Positions 17,463 to 26,431 of a stretch of DNA of 64,000 bases are shown here, piece by piece. A program made the translations under genes and the position numbers. Each line of letters begins with the position of its first letter. Positions within the stretch are counted from its first letter, which is position 1. Source of the DNA: JAJDYQ01 sp965214035. GTDB taxonomy: Bacteria > Pseudomonadota > Gammaproteobacteria > JAJDYQ01. The stretch lies in contig OZ243932.1 in assembly GCA_965214035.1 (NCBI GenBank), forward strand, positions 620,001-684,000, given 5' to 3'. The notes under the pieces are model-generated. The model saw only the letters and a list, made by a program, of their open reading frames with translations, did not search any database and had not been told where the DNA came from.

Positions 17463-18776
17463 ATGGAAGCGATTAAGATCGGATTATTGGGTTTGGGCAC
17501 GGTAGGTGGCGGTACAGCCACAGTTCTACTGCGCAATATGGAAGAAATTGCCCGTCGTACGGGCTGTAAAATAGTTGTTGATATGGCGGCTGCTCTGGAG
17601 CCGGATCGTGCCCGCGAGCTTGGGTTAACCGAAGCAAGAGTCACCGCAAACGCGGAAGAGGTTGTCAATGATGATGCCTGCCAGATTATCGTTGAATTGA
17701 TCGGTGGTTACGAGCCGGCCCGTACTCTGGTATTACAGGCAATAGCCAACGGCAAGCATGTTGTTACTGCCAATAAGGCATTGATCGCCATGTATGGTCA
17801 GGAAATATTCAAGGCGGCGCAAGAAAAGAAGGTTATTGTGGCTTATGAAGCTGCTGTCGCTGGTGGTATCCCGATCATAAAGGCCATTCGTGAAGGTTTG
17901 AGTGCGAATAAAATTCAATGGGTAGCCGGTATCATCAATGGTACGGGTAATTTTATTTTGACGGAAATGCGTGACCGGGGGCGTGGTTTTGATGAAGTCC
18001 TCAAGGAGGCACAGGCGCTGGGTTACGCGGAGGCCGATCCTGCTTTTGATGTTGAGGGAATTGATGCTGCTCATAAGCTGACAATTCTTGCTTCAATATC
18101 TTTCGGTATTCCCTTGCAGTTTGATGCCTGCTACACCGAGGGTATCAGCAAAGTGAAGCAGGAAGATGTGGCCTATGCCGGGGAGCTGGGATATCGTATT
18201 AAGCATCTTGGTATAGCTCGTTGCTCCGATGACGGTATCGAGATGCGCGTACACCCTGCGCTGATTCCTGAAAAACGCCTGATTGCCAATGTTGACGGTG
18301 TTATGAACGCCGTGCTGGTTATGGCCGATGCAGCGGGCCCCACTCTGTATTACGGAGCTGGTGCTGGAGATGAGCCTACTGCCTCTGCAGTCATTGCGGA
18401 CATTATTCATGTTGTCAGAGAGTGCAGGCTGAGCTCTTCATCTGAAAACAGCATCCCAACACTGGGCTTTCAGGAAGATAGCGTCAGCTGTATGCCCATA
18501 TTGCCCATGGCGGAAATCAAAACCTCATACTATCTGCGAATGCTGGCAGCCGACCGTCCTGGTGTGATGGCCGATGCCACAGCCATACTGGGACATGCCG
18601 GCATCAGCATTGAAGCCATGCTTCAGAAAGATCCCGTTGATGAGCGGCAGGCACAGATCATCATGTTGACGCACCGTATCAAAGAGCAACAGATGGATCA
18701 GGCGATTAAGGAAATCGAGGCATTGGACTCGATAACAGGAGAGGTTACACGTATTCGCATGGAACCTCTAGGGTAA
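17463..18776 (+). CDS. hom: Homoserine dehydrogenase
   Basis: A monofunctional homoserine dehydrogenase, 437 residues, reducing aspartate semialdehyde to homoserine for Thr and Met synthesis. The N-terminal Rossmann motif is GLLGLGTVGGGT (about 8-19). NADP-domain residues continue to VTANKALIA, and the catalytic domain contains GIINGTGNFILTEM and AEADPAFDVEGIDAAHKL. A C-terminal ACT domain (about 355-430, YYLRMLAADRPGVMADATAIL) suggests feedback control by threonine. AAAGGATAG precedes the ATG. It is co-oriented with alaC, while thrC lies downstream on the opposite strand rather than in an operon. Confidence 0.97.
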   Translation: MEAIKIGLLGLGTVGGGTATVLLRNMEEIARRTGCKIVVDMAAALEPDRARELGLTEARVTANAEEVVNDDACQIIVELIGGYEPARTLVLQAIANGKHVVTANKALIAMYGQEIFKAAQEKKVIVAYEAAVAGGIPIIKAIREGLSANKIQWVAGIINGTGNFILTEMRDRGRGFDEVLKEAQALGYAEADPAFDVEGIDAAHKLTILASISFGIPLQFDACYTEGISKVKQEDVAYAGELGYRIKHLGIARCSDDGIEMRVHPALIPEKRLIANVDGVMNAVLVMADAAGPTLYYGAGAGDEPTASAVIADIIHVVRECRLSSSSENSIPTLGFQEDSVSCMPILPMAEIKTSYYLRMLAADRPGVMADATAILGHAGISIEAMLQKDPVDERQAQIIMLTHRIKEQQMDQAIKEIEALDSITGEVTRIRMEPLG

Positions 18777-18802
18777 ACCCGGACAGGGATTACGGTCAGA
18801 CC

Positions 18803-19135
18803 ATGAGCTTACAACCAGAAGACTATGATTTTATTCGCAGGGAACGTCGTTTGGTAAGTAGTTGGCCTCTTATTGGGGGAGGTGCGTTATTTGTACTTCT
18901 TGTGTTTTATGCATGGCTGTCATTTGCCTATCCACAGATCGCCAATCCTGCCTATGTCTATAAGCAGATCAAAGATAACAACCTGCCTCAGGACATTATT
19001 GCTATGCTGGCATTCATGGCACCTTTACTGTTGACAACCATATTTGCCATCGTGGGCATTATGTTGGGATATGTATTTTCATTTATGCGTAAGGAAAAGC
19101 AGCTGCTGGATATCATTGACAGAAAAATCAATTAA
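18803..19135 (+). CDS. Two-helix membrane protein of unknown function
   Basis: A 110-residue predicted inner-membrane protein with two hydrophobic helices, about 21-43 (WPLIGGGALFVLLVFYAWLSF) and about 66-92 (IIAMLAFMAPLLLTTIFAIV). Both ends are charged and probably cytosolic. I do not recognise the family. It follows hom by 26 nt and may be cotranscribed. It converges with thrC. Confidence 0.75.
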   Translation: MSLQPEDYDFIRRERRLVSSWPLIGGGALFVLLVFYAWLSFAYPQIANPAYVYKQIKDNNLPQDIIAMLAFMAPLLLTTIFAIVGIMLGYVFSFMRKEKQLLDIIDRKIN

Positions 19136-19171
19136 CACGATACATTGCTGAAACTGATAGAGATAACCTCG

Positions 19172-20641
19172 TTAATTTTTCAGGAATGCCATAACTTCAC
19201 TTTCAATACGCTCTTTTTCAATGATGGTTTTTTGTTTGACCGGCTTTTTGAATAAGCCGGTGATGATCTCAGGAATATCCTGATTGAAAGTCTCTGATAT
19301 ATACTTCAGGGCATCAATATCATGATAATCGTCCCGACCCGTCATGGCACTGGCAGTAATGGATGAAAACTTCGTCCACTCGGCCGTGGAGAAGACTACA
19401 ATTGGAATATCTTTTTTCGCACATGATATATTGGCCTTGAAGCAGGTGGCCGTATGAGGGTCCATCAGATAGCCATTTTCGAGCTCCTGCCTGATAATTT
19501 GCAGGCCTTGTTCGTCGGAGCAATAATCAGCAGCGAAAATCCCACTGAGCTGTGCATGTTCTTCTTTCGATAGTTCATAACAATATCCGGTATCAAGTTG
19601 ATGCATCAACTCGGCGGTTCGTTTGTTTCCATAAAGATCAAACAGGACACGCTCGATATTAGATGATTTCAGAATATCCATGGCAGGTGAGGTAGTGGTT
19701 ACAACAGTACGATCCTTAATGTCGTATTTGCCTGTCCTGATAAACTCGGTCAGAACATTGTTATTGTTGGATGCAATAATAATTTTTTCGATGGGTAGCC
19801 CCATCTTCATCGCATAATAAGCTGCCAGTGCATTACCAAAGTTGCCGCTCGGCACACTCAGATAAATTTTGTCGCCTGGATGAATTTCATTTTCACGCAC
19901 CAGTTCCAGATAACTGTGAATATGATAAATCATCTGAAAGATAATACGTCCAATATTAACGGAGTTTGCTGCGGACAGTAGAACCCCCTGACCTTTCAGG
20001 GTGGTCCTGAAATCAGTCGAGCCTAAAAGATACTTCAGGGCAGTCTGCGCATCGTCGAACACTCCCCTGATGCCGATCACTTTAATGTTGGCTGCATCTT
20101 CGGTAACCATTTGCAGACGCTGTACATCAGAGGTTCCACCCTCCGGGTACAGGCAGACAAACTTGATATTGGACCGATTCTTGAATGTTTCGAGTGCGGC
20201 TGGTCCGGTATCTCCACTGGTTGCGGCCAGAACCAGATAATTCTCATTACGCTGCCGGGCAATAGACGAAAGTATCGTTCCGAATGGTTGTAAAGCCATA
20301 TCCTTAAATGCGCGGGTAGGTCCATGATACAGCTCGCAAACAAAGATATTATCCCGAACCTTGACAACAGGTACCGGGTTTACCGGATCATCATAGCCAT
20401 CATACAGGTCAAGTGCCTGCTCGATAAAAATGTCAGATACATCAAGGTGGAAGGAGGCAAGTATCTGTTGGGCGAGTTTCTTATAGCTTGTAAAGCCAAG
20501 CAACTCTTCTGGCTTAATCGAAGGGAGTTCGGCAGGCGAGTAGAGACCGCCAAAAGAGGATAGCGGGCTGAGTATAGCGTCGGCAAAGCCCACCTCGGAT
20601 GGGTGATGACCATCGTTTCCTCGTGTTTCAATAAGTCTCAT
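19172..20641 (-). CDS. thrC: Threonine synthase
   Basis: A 489-residue PLP enzyme converting phosphohomoserine to threonine. It has the ThrC N-terminus MRLIETRG, then F-A-D-A-I-L-S-P-L-S-S-F-G-G-L-Y and the PLP lysine K113 in HGPTRAFKDMALQPFG. The phosphate/PLP-binding segments are ATSGDTGPAA and VPSGNFGNALAAYYAMKMG. It is of the long (E. coli/yeast) clade. It is preceded on its own strand by a promoter and a possible small ORF. No thrB is visible in the window. Confidence 0.96.
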   Translation of the reverse strand: MRLIETRGNDGHHPSEVGFADAILSPLSSFGGLYSPAELPSIKPEELLGFTSYKKLAQQILASFHLDVSDIFIEQALDLYDGYDDPVNPVPVVKVRDNIFVCELYHGPTRAFKDMALQPFGTILSSIARQRNENYLVLAATSGDTGPAALETFKNRSNIKFVCLYPEGGTSDVQRLQMVTEDAANIKVIGIRGVFDDAQTALKYLLGSTDFRTTLKGQGVLLSAANSVNIGRIIFQMIYHIHSYLELVRENEIHPGDKIYLSVPSGNFGNALAAYYAMKMGLPIEKIIIASNNNNVLTEFIRTGKYDIKDRTVVTTTSPAMDILKSSNIERVLFDLYGNKRTAELMHQLDTGYCYELSKEEHAQLSGIFAADYCSDEQGLQIIRQELENGYLMDPHTATCFKANISCAKKDIPIVVFSTAEWTKFSSITASAMTGRDDYHDIDALKYISETFNQDIPEIITGLFKKPVKQKTIIEKERIESEVMAFLKN

Positions 20642-20680
20642 TGTGCATGCGTCAGTTCAGCTATAGAACCGGCACTTTAA

Positions 20681-20863
20681 TCAGTGCCTAAAAATATCTT
20701 GCCACCTCTTGAGGTTCTGAATAGAGGTATCACAAGGCGTGGGGAGAATATTATCGGGTGTTGCTGCGGCATAAATCCAGCGGTCTTTTCCGGGTGTCAG
20801 TTGAGCCGGCATTCTCTCCAAGAAATACTGCCCTGGCTGATGCTGCCTTCTAAAGGCATGCAT
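20681..20863 (-). CDS. Possible 60-codon small ORF upstream of thrC
   Basis: A 60-codon frame between a good promoter and thrC, with a strong Shine-Dalgarno-like GGGGAAAGG ending 3 nt before the ATG. It is basic and aromatic (MHAFRRQHQPGQY at the start, NLKRWQDIFRH at the end), without signal or membrane segment. It ends 40 nt before the thrC ATG. It is not Thr/Ile-rich enough to be a classical attenuator leader peptide. It may be a real small protein, a translated leader or a chance frame. Confidence 0.4.
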   Translation of the reverse strand: MHAFRRQHQPGQYFLERMPAQLTPGKDRWIYAAATPDNILPTPCDTSIQNLKRWQDIFRH

Positions 20864-20881
20864 AACCTTTCCCCAGATAGA

Positions 20882-20910
20882 ATATTATAAAAAAATCTGC
20901 TGTCCGTCAA
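20882..20910 (-). promoter_or_regulatory. Sigma70-type promoter for the small ORF / thrC
   Basis: On the minus strand, -35 TTGACG (20905-20910) is followed by a 17-nt spacer and -10 TAATAT (20882-20887). An overlapping TATAAT at 20884-20889 has 15-nt spacing. Transcription would start near 20875, just at the Shine-Dalgarno of the small ORF. Confidence 0.65.
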
Positions 20911-21137
20911 ACTTGTATATTGGCCTGATATCTCCGCTCTCTGACAGGCTGTTGAAAGAGTCTCGGCAATTGCCAACATAACCAACTATTTAAAAGCGCA
21001 GAGAGATATGGGAGGGTGATATACAAGACACCCGCCCAGCACAGTGATTTTCAAGGGAATGGTTTGGGAGCACTATTCTTTCCCTGGTGAGAGCAGGGGA
21101 GACATGTTGGCCGTGCCATCATGGCACCAGGCCCCTG
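20911..21137. other. tonB-thrC intergenic remainder
   Basis: No gene is recognisable. A hairpin at 21109-21133 (GGCC, GTGCCA, then TGGCAC, GGCC) lies just after the tonB stop and might stabilise or end its transcript, but no U-tract follows on either strand. Confidence 0.4.
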
Positions 21138-22037
21138 TTAAAGGCCGCGACCATGCCATGTGTGGGTGCTGGAGAACTCCCATGTGCGGGTGATGTAAAG
21201 GATGTCAACCGGTTCTCCGTCCTGCTGGATGCTGTCGGGAATTTTTGCGTAGGGCGCACCCAGACGAACCACCCTTTTTGCGGCATCGTCTAGTACGGGG
21301 TGTCCGGAGGACTGCTTCAGAATAATAGTGTGAATGGAGCCATCCTTGTTAATGCCTACGGTCATCTGCAGCAGGCCCGATAGTTTTTGACGACGTGCCT
21401 CGTCCGGATAATTAAGATTTCCAATTCGCTCCACTTTTCTTGTCCAGGCATCCATGTAGGCTGCAGGGGCGAACTCACGAGTGCTGGCATTAATATGTTT
21501 TTTTCGAGGGCGGCTGGCATAGTGCTGGATTTTTCGATTGATTTCTTCTGTCAGGCTCGCTATTTCAAGGCTGCGACTGATGAGCCTTTGGGTATTTTCA
21601 ATTTTGTTTATTTCCTTTTTGGGCTTTTTGTCCGGCCGAGACAGGACAATGTCCCGTCCGGCTGTACTGGTGATCTGTTTCTTTTCGGCCTTAATAATTT
21701 TTTTCTGCGGTGCCGGTTTAGGGAGGACCTGTGACACACTGTTGTTGGGTATCGGCGAGGGGCCTTTAACGGGTTTGCTTGGATGGGTCTTTTCTTCCAG
21801 AGTGCCGCCGCCCTGCTGATTGGCCTGTGCCAGATAGTCGGCTTTTTCCGGGGGTTTAACTGACTTGCTTTGTACCAGGATAATATCCATGGTGGGCAAA
21901 GGGTCCGTTTTATCTGGTTCTGGCACGGCAAAGCTGATGCCGAGAATAAGCAGGCCGTGCAGCATTGTGCCAAGAAAAAGCATCATGCCGAGCCTGTCAC
22001 CGGGGGTAACGGCGGGAGTCAACGGGACTGGCAACAT
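21138..22037 (-). CDS. tonB: TonB-family energy transducer
   Basis: A 299-residue inner-membrane TonB-like protein. An N-terminal anchor (about 15-38, GMMLFLGTMLHGLLILGISFA) is followed by a long Pro/Lys-rich periplasmic spacer. The C-terminal TonB domain covers about 205-280 (LNYPDEARRQKLSGLLQMTVGINKDGSI, then SSGHPVLDDAAKRVVRLGAPYA). It carries proton-motive energy to outer-membrane receptors or, like Pseudomonas aeruginosa TonB3, serves twitching motility. Its place beside gshB/gshA and the pil cluster matches the tonB3-gshB-pilG order of pseudomonads. exbB and exbD are not nearby. Confidence 0.9.
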   Translation of the reverse strand: MLPVPLTPAVTPGDRLGMMLFLGTMLHGLLILGISFAVPEPDKTDPLPTMDIILVQSKSVKPPEKADYLAQANQQGGGTLEEKTHPSKPVKGPSPIPNNSVSQVLPKPAPQKKIIKAEKKQITSTAGRDIVLSRPDKKPKKEINKIENTQRLISRSLEIASLTEEINRKIQHYASRPRKKHINASTREFAPAAYMDAWTRKVERIGNLNYPDEARRQKLSGLLQMTVGINKDGSIHTIILKQSSGHPVLDDAAKRVVRLGAPYAKIPDSIQQDGEPVDILYITRTWEFSSTHTWHGRGL

Positions 22038-22112
22038 TATATAATTAGTCAGAGAAACAGTATTGGTTGATTATAGTGACGGTAAAGATGTCATCAATGC
22101 CAAACACAATAT

Positions 22113-23138
22113 CTAATGAATGTAAATTCTGTAGTCCTGCGCGTGTTGTAGCGTAATCCGGTCGTTCATGGCCGCAGTCATGTGTAACTCTCCCTCGCGG
22201 GTGAGCAACATGGCATATGTAATGTCCATTGCATCGGTGACCTTTTTCCAGTTTGACTTGCCGGCCGCCATCAGGGCGGTAGCTGCGGCATCTGCGGTGA
22301 CTGCACTGCTGTGAATGACGGTGGCGGCAATGGTGTGATCGACCGGTTGGCCGTTAAACGGGTCAATAATATGCTGTACCCTCTCGCCGTTATCCAGATA
22401 ATAACGCTGGTAATCCCCTGACGTGAAAATACCTTCGTCTGCCATGCTATGCAGGTTCGCCAGTACCTTCTGGCTCCTCGGGTGCCGTACGCCTATATTC
22501 CACGGTTTATCGCTTTTTTTGCCCATGACGCCCAGGTCGCCGCCGGCATTTATGAGGGCGTTCTGGATGCCATAGGCCCTCAAAGTCTGCATGGATAAGT
22601 CGATAGCATAGCCTTTGGCTATCCCGCCGGGGTCAAATTGCAGGTGGCGATTGCGGCCACGAAGTTGGATATTGTCAAATTCAATATCTTCAATGGTTGG
22701 AATATCACTTTGTATTTCTTTAATAAGCCGACTATCTGCAATAAAAGGCTGTTCAGGGTCATGTCTGTGAAATCCCCATAGTTCGACAAGGCGACCAATG
22801 GTTGGATTGAAGTAGTATTGAGAAAGCCGTGAAAGCCGGCGTGCCTCCTTTAGCAAAGGCAGCACCGAGGTGGGTGCCGAGAACCATTCTCCCAGCTGCA
22901 ATAGTTGATTGGTTCGCTTAATCGGGCCTGCTTCCCACGGATGCCAGACTTTGTGCATGGTATGGAAATCCTGTTCAAGGTGTCGGAATGCCTGCTGTGC
23001 CAGATTTTCGTTTTCATGTTGGACTTGAATATCGACAAAAGTGCCGAATACTGCTACCCGATGATGATATATCTGCGGGGCGTCGCAACTCGCCAGAATA
23101 AAAGTACAGCCAATTAAAAAGGGTATGAATTTTGCCAC
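22113..23138 (-). CDS. apbE: ApbE-type FAD:protein FMN transferase (lipoprotein)
   Basis: About 341 residues from the GTG at 23138, chosen because it follows the gshB stop and gives a clean lipoprotein signal (V-A-K-F-I-P-F-L-I-G-C-T-F-I-L then lipobox L-A-S-C). The alternative ATG at 23204 would lie within gshB. Family motifs are FNPTIGRLVELWGFH, FDPGGIAKGYAID, NALINAGGDLGVMG, and the metal/FAD site S-S-A-V-T-A-D-A-A-A-T-A-L. ApbE attaches FMN to Thr in periplasmic proteins such as NqrB/C or RnfG. No target is encoded in the window. It follows gshB by 7 nt, an unusual companion for glutathione genes. Confidence 0.92.
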   Translation of the reverse strand: MAKFIPFLIGCTFILASCDAPQIYHHRVAVFGTFVDIQVQHENENLAQQAFRHLEQDFHTMHKVWHPWEAGPIKRTNQLLQLGEWFSAPTSVLPLLKEARRLSRLSQYYFNPTIGRLVELWGFHRHDPEQPFIADSRLIKEIQSDIPTIEDIEFDNIQLRGRNRHLQFDPGGIAKGYAIDLSMQTLRAYGIQNALINAGGDLGVMGKKSDKPWNIGVRHPRSQKVLANLHSMADEGIFTSGDYQRYYLDNGERVQHIIDPFNGQPVDHTIAATVIHSSAVTADAAATALMAAGKSNWKKVTDAMDITYAMLLTREGELHMTAAMNDRITLQHAQDYRIYIH

Positions 23139-23145
23139 TGGCCTG

Positions 23146-24096
23146 TTATTTTTCGATTTGTTTTTCAATGAAATCAAATAATATGCCGGCGATGTTGATG
23201 CCATAGATATTATCCAGCTCGCGGATGCAGGTCGGGCTGGTGATATTGATCTCCGTGATGTAATTGCCTATGACATCCAGACCGACAAAAATCAGCCCAT
23301 TGTCGCGTAATGCCGGTGCTACCTGTTCGCACAACCAATAGTCACGGTCCGTTAACTGTGCCCCCTGTGTGGTTGCACCTGCTGCCAGATTACCCCGGCT
23401 GTCGCCTGTTGCAGGTATTCTGATCAGGGCATATGGAATCGGACTGCCGTTAATTAGCAGGATTCTCTTGTCGCCCGACACAATTTCTGGCAGATACAGC
23501 TGAGCCATCGCAAAGCGTCGACCATGGTCAGTCAGAGTCTCGATGATGACATTTCGATTATTGTCATTTTCATGCACTATAAACACGGACTCCCCGCCCA
23601 TGCTGTCCAGAGGCTTGACGACGATATGCCTGTGGGTGGTCAGAAATGCCATGAAGTCGGTATGCCGGCGCGCCACCAGAGTCGGAGCGCAGCATTGTGG
23701 AAACCGGGCTGTAGAGAGCTTTTCATTATAATCGCGCAGGGTGGCGGGTCTGTTAATGACCCAGCTGCCTTGTTCCTCGGCCAGCTCAAGCAGATAGGTG
23801 GTATAAACAAACTCTATATCGAAGGGGGGGTCTTTCCGCATCAAGATGATATCAAGGTTGCCCAGGATGGTGTTTTCAGGCTCAGACAGGTCGAACCACT
23901 GATCCGGGTTATCTTTGACAGAGAGCCGCCGGGTGCTGGCCGTCACAGCACCGTCGCGCAGGGCAATATCGGACTGCTGCATATAGTTTATTTGCCAGCC
24001 GCGGGATTGCGCCTCCAGAAGCATGGCGAAGCTGCTATCCTTGCTAATGTTAATCCCTTGAATGGGATCCATGACAATACCGAGTTTTCTGGTCAT
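23146..24096 (-). CDS. gshB: Glutathione synthetase
   Basis: 316 residues. It joins gamma-glutamylcysteine and glycine with ATP to make glutathione. Typical parts are the N-terminus KLGIVMDPIQGINISKDSS, the segment M-R-K-D-P-P-F-D-I-E-F-V-Y-T-T-Y, the ATP-grasp lysine stretch VVKPLDSMGGESVF, and the C-terminal GLDVIGNYITEINITSPTC. Its start overlaps the gshA stop by 4 nt (ATGA), so translation is coupled. A run of seven G lies in the gene at 23824-23830 on the plus strand. Confidence 0.97.
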   Translation of the reverse strand: MTRKLGIVMDPIQGINISKDSSFAMLLEAQSRGWQINYMQQSDIALRDGAVTASTRRLSVKDNPDQWFDLSEPENTILGNLDIILMRKDPPFDIEFVYTTYLLELAEEQGSWVINRPATLRDYNEKLSTARFPQCCAPTLVARRHTDFMAFLTTHRHIVVKPLDSMGGESVFIVHENDNNRNVIIETLTDHGRRFAMAQLYLPEIVSGDKRILLINGSPIPYALIRIPATGDSRGNLAAGATTQGAQLTDRDYWLCEQVAPALRDNGLIFVGLDVIGNYITEINITSPTCIRELDNIYGINIAGILFDFIEKQIEK

Positions 24097-25403
24097 ATGG
24101 ACTGTTCGCCTTGTATGGCAGCAATCTCTCTGGATGCGGCCAGTAATGCCAGTCTTGCAATAACGCCGTAAGTGTAAAAGCGATTTGGAGTTGTATCCGG
24201 GTCACGGCACGGGTCAGGCATATTACAGGACTCTCCAAACCCCAGAGGCTCAAAATGCATGCCCGGTGCATTGAGATTTTCTTCTGCGCCGAGCCGGGTG
24301 TGTACCCGGTAGAACCCTCCTGCTACGTACCGCTCCACCATATAGACGACTGGTTCGGCCACTGCACTGGATTCGCCCCAGGTTTCATACGTCGGCACAC
24401 CCTCCTGTAAAATGACCTTGCTTATGGTGTTGCCACCTTTGGATTTTGACATGCGAGTGCGCTGTTTTCTGTTTAGGTCTATTACTTCGTCGGGAGATCG
24501 CACCGTCATTACACCCATGCCATAGGTTCCGGCATCTGCCTTGATGACGACATACGGTGTTGTAGTGATACCAAACTCATCGTACTTTTCCTTGATATCT
24601 GCAAGCAGAATAGCGGTGTTTTCAGCAAGACATTCCTCTCCTTTGCGTTCCATAAAGTCGAGTTTGCCGCAATTACGAAACAGAGGGGCAAAAAGCCAGT
24701 GGTCAATATCAATTAGTCTGGAAAACTCTAGAGCCAGTATTCGGTAGAAGCTGAAATGCCCGGATTTAAGCCGACTGTTCCAGCCCAGGCCGGGTGGTGG
24801 AGTGACGGTCTGTTCCAGGCCTGTCAGTTCTTTGGGAACGCCGCTGCTGAGATCGTTGTTCAGTAAAATGGCGCAAGGGTCGAAGTTTCCTGCAAGCAGG
24901 CGGTTGCCTTGGCGTGTTATCGGATGCAGGCGAATATTTCGGCCACTGGGCAGGGTTATATCCGGCGTATCTTTCGGCAGCGCATTGATTGTGCCTATCC
25001 GGGTTTCGTATCCGGCCTGTACAAGCAGCTCATGGAGGGTGGCGATACTTTCCAGGTAGTTCACATTACGGGTGTGGTTCTCCGGCAGTATTAATATCCT
25101 GATGGCATCCGGGCAGATAAAATCCATTGCTGCCTGAATCGCCTGAATGAACAGTGGTGCGAAATCCTTGCTGATGTTATTGAAGCCGGCTGGAAACAGA
25201 TTAGTGTCCACAGGGGAGACTTTGAAGCCGGCATTGCGGATGTCAACTGAGGCATAGAATGGAGGGGCAGTTCGATGCCACTGTTGTCGGAACCACGCCT
25301 CAATCGTATTGTGATGCTCAAGCAGATGTGATTCTAATTCCCTGAGGGGGCCTGTCAGGGCCGTGGTCAAGCTGGGGGCTTCATGCAGATGTTTGATATT
25401 CAT
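24093..25403 (-). CDS. gshA: Glutamate-cysteine ligase (proteobacterial GshA type)
   Basis: A 436-residue cytosolic enzyme for the first step of glutathione synthesis. It resembles the GshA form found next to gshB in pseudomonads and other non-enteric proteobacteria rather than E. coli GshA. The segments RTAPPFYASVDIRNAGFKV, VDTNLFPAGFNN, VVIKADAGTYGMGVMTV and MVERYVAGGFYRVHTR fit that family. It is first in the gshA-gshB-apbE run, divergent from pilG. Confidence 0.93.
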   Translation of the reverse strand: MNIKHLHEAPSLTTALTGPLRELESHLLEHHNTIEAWFRQQWHRTAPPFYASVDIRNAGFKVSPVDTNLFPAGFNNISKDFAPLFIQAIQAAMDFICPDAIRILILPENHTRNVNYLESIATLHELLVQAGYETRIGTINALPKDTPDITLPSGRNIRLHPITRQGNRLLAGNFDPCAILLNNDLSSGVPKELTGLEQTVTPPPGLGWNSRLKSGHFSFYRILALEFSRLIDIDHWLFAPLFRNCGKLDFMERKGEECLAENTAILLADIKEKYDEFGITTTPYVVIKADAGTYGMGVMTVRSPDEVIDLNRKQRTRMSKSKGGNTISKVILQEGVPTYETWGESSAVAEPVVYMVERYVAGGFYRVHTRLGAEENLNAPGMHFEPLGFGESCNMPDPCRDPDTTPNRFYTYGVIARLALLAASREIAAIQGEQSI

Positions 25404-25647
25404 GGAAGTAATCCGGATAATTAATCAGAGGATACCTGAAATCAGGGTGCAACTGGCAAAGGAAAAAGCGGAGCAATACATTGATAGACAGGCATATTAT
25501 TGGATAATGCCGCTTTTATCTGGTACTCAGGCATTTATGCGCTATACTTTACCATGTTGAATGGAACCGCATATTCCGATACATTCCGCAAACCCTGTTG
25601 AAAATCGGTTTACCACCGGTCGTTCCGGTACTGAAAAGTGAGCAGAC
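25404..25647. other. gshA-pilG divergent intergenic region
   Basis: 244 nt that must hold promoters in both directions. TATACT at 25543-25548 is a plausible -10 for pilG, but the -35 region at 17 nt upstream (CTGGTA) is poor, so an activator or alternative sigma factor is possible. No other gene is seen. Confidence 0.4.
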
Positions 25648-26058
25648 ATGACTAACAGCGCAGAAGAGAATGATTTCAGCCATCTTAAGGTTATGGTGAT
25701 TGATGATAGCAAAACTATTCGTCGCACGGCTGAAACGCTGCTGAAAAAAGCGGGCTGTAGCGTTGTGACAGCTGAGGATGGTTTTGAAGCACTTTCAAAA
25801 ATTGTTCACTATGAACCGGATATTATATTCGTTGATATCATGATGCCCCGTCTGGATGGTTACCAGACCTGTGCGCTGATAAAAAATAATCAGACATTCA
25901 AGTCAACGCCTGTTGTTATGCTGTCCAGTAAGGATGGCCTGTTTGATAAGGCCAGAGGCAAGATAGTGGGTTCGGAGCAGTATCTGACCAAACCATTTAC
26001 CAAAAAAGAACTGATCGGTGCAATTGGTCAGCATGTGGAAGTTCAGAAGGAGGATTAA
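25648..26058 (+). CDS. pilG: Type IV pilus chemosensory response regulator PilG
   Basis: A 136-residue single-domain CheY-like regulator. A short N-terminal extension precedes VMVIDDSKTIRRTAETLL. The phosphoacceptor is D63 in IIFVDIMMPRLDGY, with S/T in VVMLSS and K in LTKPFTKKE completing the active site. The I-D-D-S-K-T-I-R-R signature and the first position in pilGHIJ support PilG, which promotes pilus extension and cAMP signalling in Pseudomonas. The stop is 2 nt before pilH. Confidence 0.95.
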   Translation: MTNSAEENDFSHLKVMVIDDSKTIRRTAETLLKKAGCSVVTAEDGFEALSKIVHYEPDIIFVDIMMPRLDGYQTCALIKNNQTFKSTPVVMLSSKDGLFDKARGKIVGSEQYLTKPFTKKELIGAIGQHVEVQKED

Positions 26059-26060
26059 TC

Positions 26061-26429
26061 ATGGGACGTATATTGATGGTGGATGACTCGCCGATGGAGC
26101 TCGCTGTTGTAAAAGGCATACTGGAAGAAGAGGGGCACACGGTGTTTACTGCGGGCGATGGTGCCGAAGGTGTTGCTCTGGCCATCAAGGAAAAGCCTGA
26201 TCTTGTTTTTATGGACATTGTTATGCCCGATATGAACGGATTCAGGGCAACGCGGGAAATAAGTAATCATCCTGAGACCGCATCCATACCCGTTATTGTT
26301 ATGTCCTCGAAGGACCAGCAAACCGATATGGAGTGGGCGAAGCGTCAGGGTGCGGCAGATTATCTGGTGAAGCCCGTGGAGGCTGATGCGATTATTGCGG
26401 TGGTTAAAAAGACGCTTTCTGGAGGATAG
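26061..26429 (+). CDS. pilH: Type IV pilus chemosensory response regulator PilH
   Basis: A 122-residue CheY-like regulator: ILMVDDSPMELAVVKGIL, phosphoacceptor D52 in FMDIVMPDMNGF, then VIVMSSKDQQTDMEWAKRQGA and LVKPVE. The S-K-D-Q-x-T-D-x-x-W-x-x-R-Q-G-A stretch is typical of PilH. In Pseudomonas it opposes PilG, probably acting as a phosphate sink or retraction regulator. GGAGG precedes the start, and pilI follows after 2 nt. Confidence 0.95.
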   Translation: MGRILMVDDSPMELAVVKGILEEEGHTVFTAGDGAEGVALAIKEKPDLVFMDIVMPDMNGFRATREISNHPETASIPVIVMSSKDQQTDMEWAKRQGAADYLVKPVEADAIIAVVKKTLSGG

Positions 26430-26431
26430 CC

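Noticed and set aside
20642..21137. A 6S, 4.5S or tmRNA gene in the thrC-tonB interval
   Set aside because: None of the conserved cores (SRP GGAAGNAGCC loop, tmRNA tag, 6S bubble) could be found on either strand.
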